DNA of 64,000 nucleotides from Amoebophrya sp. A120 (Eukaryota; Sar; Dinophyceae; Syndiniales; Amoebophryaceae): the NCBI GenBank assembly GCA_905178155.1, contig CAJINV010000002.1, positions 7,284,743-7,348,742 on the forward strand. Direction: 5' to 3'. The position numbers and the translations under genes are program-made. The number at the start of each line of letters is the position of its first letter. Position 1 is the stretch's first letter. The notes beneath the pieces were generated by a model that was not told the origin of the DNA, did not search any database, and saw only the letters and a program-made list of their open reading frames with translations. Of the stretch, positions 11,876 to 21,900 are shown piece by piece.

Positions 11876-14800
11876 ATGACGAAGCGAACCCGTGACGAGA
11901 TGACTCCTGCCGCTGCCAACCTCCTGACCGCCGACGCGCCGGAACAATTGCTCCAGCTCCTAACGAGCATCACGGACACCAAGATTGTGTCCAAGCTCGA
12001 GCAGTTGAACCACTCTGCGGATGGAACGGTAGAGCCTTTCCTCTGCACGCACCATGGCGGCTTTCACTGCGACGAAGCGCTGGCGTTGGCCATGTTGAAA
12101 ATGCTCCCGGAATACGAGAAACTGCCCATAGTGCGAACAAGGGATCCGGAGATCATCAAGAAGGCGCAACTGGTCGTCGACGTGGGCGGTGTCTACTCCC
12201 ATGACTTGAATAAGTAATAATTTGGATCATGATTCTGTTTCTAGTTGCTATTGCCGTTGCTCAAGCTCAAATGCGTCCAGCAATAAACATGGGAACTACA
12301 ACAAGGTCAACTAGAACTAGTATGTAAGTACAGGGCGCGCTTCATCTGGTTGCAAGTCCGGTCCGAAACTCAAACTTATTGGTGCACTTGTTAATGCTAG
12401 ACTTAGATGGAGAGATGGAGCTCGTCAAGATGAAATCAGAAAAAAAAACTCGAATGATACTAAACTCAGATATGACCATCACATGGGTGATTTCACGACT
12501 ACCTTTTCCCCGAAGCACAAAGTCACCAAGCTTTCGTCCGCCGGTCTGGTTTACCTGCATTTCGCCAGGAAGCTGATGGCGCTTTTTATTGAGAAAAGCC
12601 ACGACAAAGACTCTTCCGGGGAAAAGCCGGAAATTACAGATATTCTGATCAACAAGCTGTACCGAAATTTTATCGAGGAAGTTGACGCAATTGACAACGG
12701 CGTGGAGATGTCCGAGCACATGAAGTACAGGATTGGAACTGGTTTGGGGTCGAGGATTAAGCGATTAAACCCAAGCTGGCGGCAAGAGAACGTCTCTAGT
12801 GAGACAGAAAACTACCAGTTCAAAAAAGCCATGATGGTCTGCGGAGAAGAGTGGTTCTACCAAGTCCAGTCACTGCTGGTTGAGTGGTAAGTACTACTGC
12901 TGGTGAAATTTTTATACCGACAACTTTTCTGCTTCTGCATAGTTTTCGCATGGTCCTTTTCGGGTTGGAAATTCTGCAGAAATTTGTGGGCTCTATACGA
13001 TGGATTTCGTCGCAGGTGCTTGCGTCGCTGGGGGGCTGTGGCCCCCCCCCTATGGGGGGGGGCGGACGATTTTCCCAGAAAATTCACCCACGAGCGGACT
13101 CGGTTGATTTTCGGGCTTTCTGGAAGGCCTTTTTGGGGTTCGTGTTATTTTCGGCGCCTTCCGGGGCCTTTTTTCTGGCCCAGGAAAACGGCCTTCGTGG
13201 CGCACCCAAAAGAGGCGCAAAACCGCTATCATACCGCCGCGAGTGAATTTCTTGGGAAAATCCAAGGACCCCCCGATTCGGCCCGCGGGGTCCGGAAGGC
13301 CATTCCGAAAAAAACCCAGACGCGGAAGTCCAACGTGGGGCCGTCGGGGGTCCGCAGGATCTGGCGCGCTGATGCCGTTGCCGCCCGGACCGGCGACGGG
13401 GGATGTTTGTGGCGCCCTTCCATGTCGCTTTGCGCCTCGGCTTTTCCGGACGGGTCCGGACCGGGGCCGCGACCTTATATCTTCGTCTGCCTCATTTAGT
13501 TGGGGGTTGGATTTTTTCGAATTTTCACAATTCCCAGAAAGTTCCGCTTAGTAAGAAATTTGTGGGCTCTATACGATGGATTTCGTCGTTGGTGTCCTCG
13601 TGTCGTTGGGATCGGAGTGGTCTATCGCAAAACCACCGGGGAAAAAGGTGAAATAATGTGGAGGATTTGAAATAGGGAAGGGCTTTGCGGGTAAATGGCA
13701 GTCGGGCCCGGTAACGCTGCGAAGCAGATTGAAATGCTCCAGCGCTCACGGGGTGACGTCTTCAAGCCCACTCGCAAAGCTGCCCTGCCCGCAGGAAAGA
13801 AACCGCGGCAGAAGGATAGCAATAGGCGGAGGCCAGGCGCTATCCAGTGCGGAGCTCTTGCATCTGTCCCGGGGGTCCAGCCAAGCGGTATCGCTTCAAG
13901 GGCTTTCTTTCACATGTGAAAAAATGGATTTTGTTTCTGGCGGCCATTCTTTCACATGTGAAAAAATGGATTTTGTTTCTGGCGGCCATTCTTTCACATG
14001 TGAAAAAATGGATTTTGTTTCTGGCGGCCATTCTTTCACATGTGAAAAAATGGATTTTGTTTCTGGCGGCCATTCTTTCACATGTGAAAGAATGGATTTT
14101 GTTTCTGGCGGCCATTCTTTCACATGTGAAGCAATGGATTTTGTTTCTGGCGGGTATTCTTTCACATGTGAAAGAATGGATTTTCTTTCTGGCGGCCATT
14201 CTTTCACATGTGAAAGAATGGATTTTCTCTCTGGCGGCCATTCTTTCACATGTGAAAAAGTGGGGCTTGTTCCTGGAGGTCATTCTTTCACACGAAAAAG
14301 AGACGTGGGCTCTATACGATGGATTTCGTCGCTGGTGTCCTCGTGTGCTTACAGCTTGGATGGCCATTAGATTTCTCTGTGGTGAATTTCGCGTGATTTT
14401 AGGGGTCTGCAAGAATTTGATAGGTGGCGCTGCGAATATTTTCTCCCGGAAATGTCGACATCCGCCCGATGGAATAATCGTAGCGACATAAGTTCCAAAA
14501 GGCTTCCGGTGGTGGCGGAATTTTTCCAGCAAAAAAAAGACCGGGATGGGGCGCCTCAGTGTGTAGCTGCATTGTCAGCGCCCCACCCCTAGGATGATGG
14601 GTTGCGAAATAGCTGCGCGCAGTTACTTTTGTTTTCTGAGTGCTTCGGATGGCTTGTCGGGCTCGGGCGCCTGATCTGTCAGACGTCTTCTGCTGCGGCA
14701 AGTCATAGCAATTCAATGCCTCGCCTGCCCTTGTGGCGTGCTGTGCATTTTGTTGGTTTTGTATTTGTGCGTGAATGCGCCAAATGTTTCGCATTTTCTG

Positions 14801-15707
14801 AAGCAAATGCGCGGTGATCGTTTCGAATGTGGTTTTCCGACTCGGGGGTCCAGCCAAGCGGTATCGCTTCAAGGGCTTTCTTTCACATGTGACAAAATGG
14901 ATTCTGTTTCTGGCGGCCAGTCTTTCACATGTGAAAAAATGGATTTTCTTTCTGGCGGCCATTCTTTCACATGTGAAAAAATGAAATTTGTTTCTGGCCG
15001 CCATTCTTTCACATGTGAAAAAGTGGGGCTTGTTCCTGGAGGTCATTCTTTCACATGTGAAAAAGTGGGGCTTGTTCCTGGAGGTCATTCTTTCACACGA
15101 AAAAGAGACGTGGGCTCTATACGATGGATTTCGTCGCTGGTGTCCTCGTGTGCTCATGTTGCTTCTCAAGTGATCGACTCCGGCATTCAATAAATTTACA
15201 CATTGCATTCCGAAACCAAAAACTTTTAACTCAAGGTACCCTGCCCGCAAGATCGTTGCTGATGCTTGTGCGTCCGCTTGTCCGGAGTACTACACCAGCA
15301 GCCACCCAGCCGGCACGCAGAACGGCCACCTGAAACTGGACGCGGATAGCCGAACGCTGATCCTCCCGCGGTGTTGCCCCTGGCAGGAGCATTTGCTGGA
15401 TATCGAACACGAGTTGAACATCGCGTCCGATAAGGACAAGCAGATTCTCTATTGCATTTTCCCCGATTCCCGGTCCGGGTCGTTCCGGATCCAGGCGGTG
15501 CCGAAAATCCGAGGGTCGTTCGAAAACCGAAAGCCGCTGCCGAAGCCCTGGCGCGGGGTCCGCGACGACGAGCTGTCCGGGGTGGCGGGCATCCCCGGGT
15601 GCGTTTTTACCCACGCCAGTGGGTTTATCGGCGGAAACCAAACCTTGGAAGGCGCCAAGGAAATGGCGCGGAAAGCCGTCGAGTTTCCGATGGAGCAGAA
15701 CTTATAG
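11876..15707 (+). CDS. MYG1: MYG1-family (UPF0160) DHH-like exonuclease
   Basis: Join 11876-12213, 12470-12886, 15236-15707: 1227 nt, 408 residues, close to human MYG1 (376). Recognised by family motifs in order: [13 protein letters not shown] (about residue 58; the family usually has N as the third residue), [18 protein letters not shown] at the first junction, [26 protein letters not shown], and the C-terminal WRG...[17 protein letters not shown]1 is known as a 3'-5' RNA exonuclease coordinating nuclear/nucleolar and mitochondrial RNA; the role here is by family. Exon 1/2 joins as AA|GTAATA...CTCAG|A, restoring K-Y-D-H-H. Exon 2/3 joins as TG|GTAAGT...TCAAG|G, restoring W-Y-P-A-R. The second intron, 2349 bp, holds the palindromic minisatellite. 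No clear mitochondrial presequence follows the chosen ATG, the first in frame. Confidence 0.93.
12980..13013. repeat. Dispersed segment copy 1 (GGGCTCTATACGATGG)
   Basis: AAATTTGTGGGCTCTATACG followed by ATGGATTTCGTCG. The core recurs at about 13556-13589, 14305-14338 and 15110-15143 in the same intron, always in the same direction. Copies 1 and 2 share the AAATTTGT lead; copies 3 and 4 share AAAAGAGAC. Confidence 0.9.
13041..13063. repeat. Perfect poly-C/poly-G hairpin
   Basis: G, nine C, TAT, nine G, C: a perfect 10-bp stem with a 3-nt loop, within the MYG1 intron just downstream of the first GGGCTCTATACGATGG copy. Confidence 0.9.
13555..13589. repeat. Dispersed segment copy 2 (GGGCTCTATACGATGG)
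   Basis: Second copy of the segment at 12980, followed by TTGGTGTCCTCGTG, which is shared almost exactly with copies 3 and 4. Confidence 0.9.
13870..14350. repeat. Composite repeat unit 1
   Basis: Lead segment GGGGGTCCAGCCAAGCGGTA plus TCGCTTCAAGGG, then the 42-bp array, then CACACGAAAAAGAGACGTGG and the shared GGGCTCTATACG tail up to TCCTCGTGTGCT. The same order recurs at 14847-15160 with fewer array units, so the whole composite is duplicated. Confidence 0.85.
13908..14300. repeat. 42-bp palindromic tandem array 1 (9 units plus a degenerate one)
   Basis: Each unit holds the 14-bp perfect palindrome TTTCACATGTGAAA followed by a spacer of the type AATGGATTTTGTTTCTGG and CGGCCATTC. The first eight units are near identical. 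The ninth has GTGGGGCTTGTTCCTGG, and the last loses the palindrome (TTTCACACGAAA). The period is a multiple of three, so it is open in several frames on both strands without being coding. Confidence 0.95.
14847..15160. repeat. Composite repeat unit 2
   Basis: Second copy of the 13870-14350 composite: the same lead, a shorter array and the same tail. About 500 bp of unrelated sequence separates the two. Confidence 0.85.
14880..15105. repeat. 42-bp palindromic tandem array 2 (5 units plus a degenerate one)
   Basis: Same TTTCACATGTGAAA unit as array 1. The terminal GTGGGGCTTGTTCCTGG unit is present twice here and once in array 1, showing unit-level gain or loss between the copies. Confidence 0.93.
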
Positions 15708-18700
15708 CGATTGCGGTTCTTGTTCACCTGCTTGCAAACAAGCTCATTTTTGCAGCAGATGTTAAGGATCTAGTAGTCGATTCGGAGGATCATGATAGTG
15801 CGGGAATGCTTGTCCATCATCCGACGACTTGCACTTCTGCGAAGAACATCTTGCTTCTAGAAGCTGAAGCTCCGCTAGCACTGGCGTCGTGTGATAAACC
15901 TCCTATGCAGAAATGTGCCCGGTATGCTAATCAAAATCAAGTAATCCATGTGACAAAAATCAATTGGCTCGACAGTGTGGGCGCGCAAGAGCTTTTTTGT
16001 GCCCGAAAAAACATCCGAGGCTTGAGGCCACACTTCTGCTTGGTCACGGTGACGGTGAGTCAGTGGCACGACGTGTTCCGATTTTTCCGAAGAAAGAGAT
16101 CAAAAATTCACGTGCGTTTTGTTGATGTAGGTGACGATCTTCTAGCAATGCTATTTCGCGGGTGCGACGACCCATCCTCGCTTCATCGGCATTCGTGCAC
16201 TCGTAATTTTTATACGTTGCATGTTGACACAAGAACGGTCTAGCTCTAAGCAAGTATGCGACTGTACAAACATGACGAGCCTGAAGATGTTGAAGGCGAC
16301 CCGCCACATGGTAAGAAGATCTATTTCATCTACAACTTAAGCTAGTTATCATGTCGCACACGCAAAGCACGATGCGCAAGTCCTAGTGAAAGACAACAGC
16401 ATCGCCGACGTGTCGTATGATAGGATCTCACTTTACTACCAACACCCTAGCCCGTCTGGCAAGCTTGGCAGCCTTCAAGGTTGCCCATGGTTCCGTAAAG
16501 AATCTCGTTGTAATTATTCGCTGTATTAAAGTTAATTGAGTACATTGTCGGCTTGTATACGATGTAGATTTCCCTGATTACTGTGCTATCGATTTCGATG
16601 GGTCTCCCATCAAGGGTAATTTAAATGTGCCTGCCTGACTTCACTTCTACAAAAAAACTACAGGGACGCCTGGTTGTTCGACTTCTACGACACAAGATTA
16701 ATAAACGCCAGAAAAAAGCTCCTAAGCGCTTCTCTAAGTCCGCCCCAGAATAATATTCTGCCCACAGTGTGAAGTATAGATTTTAGTTCCTTTTCTAGCC
16801 GACATTATCATCTACTATCCACTACCGATGTTTTCTTCAGAGCAGAGACTACAGAGTGCTATAGTACAACTGTCTGATATTGCAGGGGCGGCGCAATACA
16901 GATAGGATACACATACAGATACCAGAAGTAAATTACGTACTTAATAATTTTCGTTGCTTCTTCTGCATCAGAACTTTTTCACTGATGTCGAAGAAGCCAG
17001 AAAAATATCATCTCGAACTACCTGAGCGAAAGATTAGACATTACCCTCACGAACGAACAACGCTCCTGATATTTAGTCAAGACGCTGCTGTTTCGCTAGC
17101 GCAGGCAAAACCAGTGCGAGGGGACCTGGTCCTAGGGGCACCTCAGACAAGAGGGTTCTACTTTTGGGAGCCGCAAAGAAAAGCATTATACCATCGAAGT
17201 AGAACCAGATCCCATCTTTCTGCGAAGAGCGAGGCGGGATCTACTACCATATTTGACAGGAGCTGGCGCTATTTTTTCAGAAGGAATCGCACAAGTCACT
17301 GCGTGAAGCACAGGACGGTACGTATAAACGTATGCTAGTAGCTATAGCTTCGTCATCAAGGAGGAAACAAAGCCTGCTCCTAGTAGAGCGGAACAATAGT
17401 TGTCAAAGCCTCGCCACATCAAAGAGAAAACCCCTTTTAGCACCATCATCCACGACTTGTGATTTGTAAAATCGCTGATTTTGGGGCATAAATTGCTTCT
17501 TAGAACCAGACTTACACTTCACATTTTTCAGAACTCCACTCCTCGTCAAAAAGTTGTGCCGGACACATACTAGTCACAGAAACTAGCCCAGCTAGAGTGG
17601 ACCTTCTACTCTTCAGCTCACAGACTATATCTGGCTACATTCGTGAGATTTAGCACTGGAGATGTAACTTGTATATTCAAAGTTTTTTTTTCTACCCACG
17701 ACTTCGGACTTCCCTTGGGCGAAATTACTATGCCGATTTCGCCTAAGTAGAGGTGCGGGCTGGAAGAAGTATAGTGAACATTACTAATTTCACCTCTACT
17801 ACTTGCCAGTATAAAAACCAGCACTAGTGATCGAAGCGCTTTCGCTCGGCTTGTTGCATGGCAGGTCGGGAGAAGATAGACGCGTGCGATTCCTCAGGCG
17901 GTGAAAAATAAATACAAGACCAGGAAAGGAAATGACATAGACGCGACCTCCACCAACACCACACTATTACAATTTTCGCCCGCAGCCGCACACAAGTGGA
18001 GGACCCTTAGCCTGCGCTGGTTGTAACCGTCACATTCACCACCGGCCATTCCGATTTTTTTAGCTCTCAAGCTACTGCAGCCAGTAACTGCTTCTGCCTA
18101 CCTGCATTCCAGAAAATTTCTACTCTTTGTACGATGATACCGCGCATAAGTGCGAACGAAGCTGCCGCGTCATGCTATACCATAAACTCGCGCACACCAA
18201 AAAAAAACATAAAAAAAAGCTGTAGTGATAAATAGTTTATTTCTGTTCATGTGACAGTAGCATCGCATAGACAACAATTCTTGCAAGGCATGATATCTTG
18301 AGTAACCACTTCAATACATATGTCGATTCTGCAGTAAAGCATATTTACTACTTTGTGATTACGTTTTAGTTTTTCCCACCAATTACATCTCGTTTATTCA
18401 TCATTTAAGCTATCACAAACAGACACAGACTTTTTTTTGTTTGCATCCATCCATATCCAAACGTCTTGCGCATGAGCAAGGAGTAAATTCCGATTCAACG
18501 AGCTAGTCTATGGTCCCGGACAGCTCCCTTTTCGTTTTATCGAAACACTGATGTTGCCGCTTTTCTAGGTCGTGTAAAATACTTGTAGGCAGTTCAACAT
18601 AGAAAAATAAGTTTCTCGAATCGAAAACGGGAGCAAAGAGAAATATGGGCGTCGTCCTCGTGACCTGCTAGTAGTGTCACTCTTAGCTAGCACGCGTACG

Positions 18701-18994
18701 ACGATAGGCGCATAGCAGAAGTGCATTGCCATTGCTCTCGGGTGGGCGACCACACGTCACAGTTGTAAAGACGTACGGAGGATCGTCCACCAGCAGGTCA
18801 GTCTGTGCCTGATCTCATCTTCATCCGCCCGGGAAAACTGCCACAGCCGGAGACCGACACCGAACAAGAGGAGTAAAGATATACGACTGGAGTAGTTAAG
18901 TTTACACTGCTCTGTAGACAACACGAACACACACAGTTGCATCTTCTACATATAATAATTCCCGCGTCACCAGAAGTCCTCCTCCAGAGACGAG
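15708..18994. other. 3.3-kb gap, no convincing gene
   Basis: AT-richer sequence after MYG1. The frame continuing through 15716-16243 starts inside MYG1 in another frame and shows no domain. The frame at 16880-17338 (152 residues, Arg/His-rich) also has no recognisable feature or splice context. Several T-rich tracts are present. No tRNA, rRNA or introner was seen. It may contain untranslated regions and the promoter of the J-domain gene. Confidence 0.45.
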
Positions 18995-21900
18995 ATGGAG
19001 GAGCAGGATTTGATGGCGCGGAGGCTCCGACGGGTCCGCGCCCGGCAGATGCAGTACGAGGCACAGTACTCCTCGAGCAGCGCGACGCCGCCGCACGGCG
19101 AGAGGCGTCCAGCCGGGGAGCAGTCCTCCTCGATGATGTCGCCGAGTACAAGTGGCGAAGCAGCAGATGTTGGCCGATCATACGCGTCACCTCGACCTCC
19201 CACAAGAAGTGGGGAGAGTAGTAAACACTGTTCCACCAGCAGCGCCAGGAGTGCAGCTGCCAGCAGCAAGAGCATCTCATGCGGCAGAAGTAGTGCGGCG
19301 AACGCCAACAACGAGAACGCCTCCAGTGTGGGGCAGGAATCCAGAGACTCCTACGGAAACTTCACAACGAGCTCCCGCAGCACAACAAGAGCAGGAGGTG
19401 CTCGACGGTCACCGCGGAGAAATTTGATTAACGCCGCACACCGTCGCGAGAACGCAGCCGAAGATCATCCCGGGCGTAGAACGGTCTCTTCGGAGCAGGA
19501 TTCTCACTCTGCTGATGTGGACCTCAAATTATACGCAGCGGGCGAGCAACATGATCCATGTCCATCTCACACTCGTCTGCCTCTCGGGAGTACGGATTCT
19601 TCCAGAACTCTCGGCAGCTCAAGTTATAACAACAGCAGCAGCCCACCGGGCAGCACCAGCAGCCAGAAACACAGTGGTCGCCGCGGGGGTGAAGATGATG
19701 TTCATCATCTTCACACGCACAGGAACAAAGTCGAACCTGCTACCCCTGGAGGCTGGAGCACGAGCTTACCCAGCACGAGTAACGGCACGAGATCGTCAAC
19801 GTCACACCCGTCGCAAAGTCCGACGCATTTGACCGACGACTCGTCACTGCTGAGCAGTCCCGCGGACCTTCGGAGCGGCGGATTGCCGCCCGTGGCAGTC
19901 GTTGAGCTTTTGCAGAGCCAACCACCGCCTGTGCTGGTGCCTACCGCCACCAGCGCAGCCGTTGCGAGAGCAGGAGGCGTTAGTGGAATGAACACACCAG
20001 CAGGTGGTGCCCCCACATCTGCGTCGGTGCATGCAACCTCATCGGCATATCCTCGGGGACAGGGTCTGCCCTTACTGCAGCATAACCGACGCGCGAATTA
20101 TGGAAATGCGCGGGAGACGGATCTTAACTTGAGAAGACAAGCGCGTCAACACGAGGACCAAACCAGCGCACGGGGCTCAGTGCATCTCTCGACATCGAGT
20201 AACAGTGAGGTAAGCAACAATAGCAGCACGAATTCCCCGGAGCAGCACTTTTTGGACGGCGGGCGGGAATCGATGCAGTCGGATCAGCAATTCGATATCG
20301 GAGAAGCCTTGGGAGAAGTAGATCTCCAAGACGAGGATTTGTTTGAGCAGCGGCCTTCCCAGATTCAGCCGAGGAAGGAAAATCCAATCATCAACGGCAT
20401 CGCAAACAACTTTCCGGCCTACGCGTCACCAGGAATATTGGGAGCTCTCATCGCCTGTCGCTACACCGCGAAAAGCATGTAAGGATGCTTCATGTGTCTT
20501 TCTAATAGCTATTTGTTGGCCCAGGTCCTGCCATGACGATCTTTTAACTCTCTTTTCCTTCTGATTCTTTTGCTTTTCTGCACGAAAAATTTCTTGCTTG
20601 CAATGTTAAGACACAATAAACAACTTTTTCAGTGTCGAAGCGGGCGTGAACGCCGCCGACCTGAGTCAAGCCGAACCGTCAAAGATGCTTACCTTTGCGA
20701 GTGCGTCCAAGCAGTTCCTGGGGAGGGCGCCGTTTCAACTGCAATCAGAGCAGGTGATCTCGTCTGCAGGTGCAGGAGGAGCCGAATCAAGCTCCGTAGT
20801 CGCGGGAGGACCTGCAGCAAGTGGTGTAACTCTTGCAAGCGGAGGTGCGTCGTCTTCTGTCGCAAGCGTCACAGGAGCTGCTGTCGAGTACCCGGGCAGC
20901 GGCGCCGATATTTCGTATTTCACGGACAACCACCCGAACCCGGCCACGTCGCTGGACGAAGCGTACAGAGCGCTCGGAGCCGGGTACTGCGTTTCGCAAA
21001 ACAAAATGAAGACCTAGTACCATGGCGGTGTATGCATGTAGTCGTGTCGCATGTGCATCATACTGCCACCTGTGTTTCTGTGTCTCGTGTAGCTATTTCT
21101 ATATGTTCTATTACTAGCGGCAGGGACACGACACCTATTTCTATACCAATGGGCCTCACTTGATGAGATGGCAGATGTAACTTCATACTAATCAAATCTA
21201 CCACAGCTCCACCGCCCGTCTTAACGCTCAACTCCGCATGGAGATGCTTCAGAGACCGCATCATTTAGCGCCGCAAAACACGACGCCGACAGCTGCAGCT
21301 GCGCACACGGGAGCGGGCCCGCCCGCGCCAGATCTGTCGCCAAGCCACGAGCTGCACCACTTTGACGAGCATGTGATGGACGAGGCCGTGGGTGGCACGA
21401 CTGCACCACCCCCAAGCACTTCTGCGCATCAACCCCTCACCACCGCTCGTCCTCCACCGTTTGTGCCAACTGCGGCCTTGACAAACAACTACGGGAGCGC
21501 GACACTTGGTCAGGAGTATGTGACCAACAGCGCGAACAATGCTGAGTCGTCTGCGAACAACTTCGGCGTGGCGAATCTGAACGCGCAACAAGTCCATCAC
21601 GTACTGAATAACATGCAGCAGGCGCAACAGACGGAGTTTGCCACCGCAATGCGAGAAATGGTCACCGCAAGGGAATACGCTGACGCCACGGCGAACTTGG
21701 CAACTGGCGCGAATGGAGGAGCCATTTGTATTTAAAATATAATTAAAACGCCTGCTGCCTACTTACAACTTTTTGTACCCCTTCGGCCTGATGATTTATC
21801 TGTTGGTTTACTTGATGTCTCGTGTTCGAGTTTTTCTTTGGCTGTGCGTGATGCAGCAGCACTCACACCCAGCCAAAGCAGCCTCCAGGAAATAAATCTT

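Larger units (their letters stand above)
12887..15235 (+). other. 2.35-kb repeat-filled intron of the MYG1-like gene
   Basis: GTAAGT donor at 12887 and TCAAG acceptor ending at 15235. Both sides are fixed by family alignment (VEW | YPARK). It contains a C/G hairpin, four copies of a GGGCTCTATACGATGG-containing segment, and two arrays of a 42-bp palindromic repeat in a duplicated composite unit. It is about ten times longer than most introns in the window and has no coding content. Confidence 0.85.

Noticed and set aside
13729-14532. Long open frames on both strands with [14 protein letters not shown]-like tandem peptides
   Set aside because: They are translations of the 42-bp minisatellite. 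Its period is a multiple of three, so several frames are open on both strands. The region lies inside the MYG1 intron, whose boundaries are fixed by family alignment.
13908-15105. Regularly spaced palindromic repeats resembling a CRISPR array
   Set aside because: The units are contiguous tandem copies with the same spacer sequence each time, there are no unique spacers or cas genes, and the DNA is eukaryotic.
15452-16243. 263-residue frame overlapping the end of MYG1
   Set aside because: It begins inside MYG1 in another frame, has no domain, and its downstream half translates AT-rich intergenic sequence.
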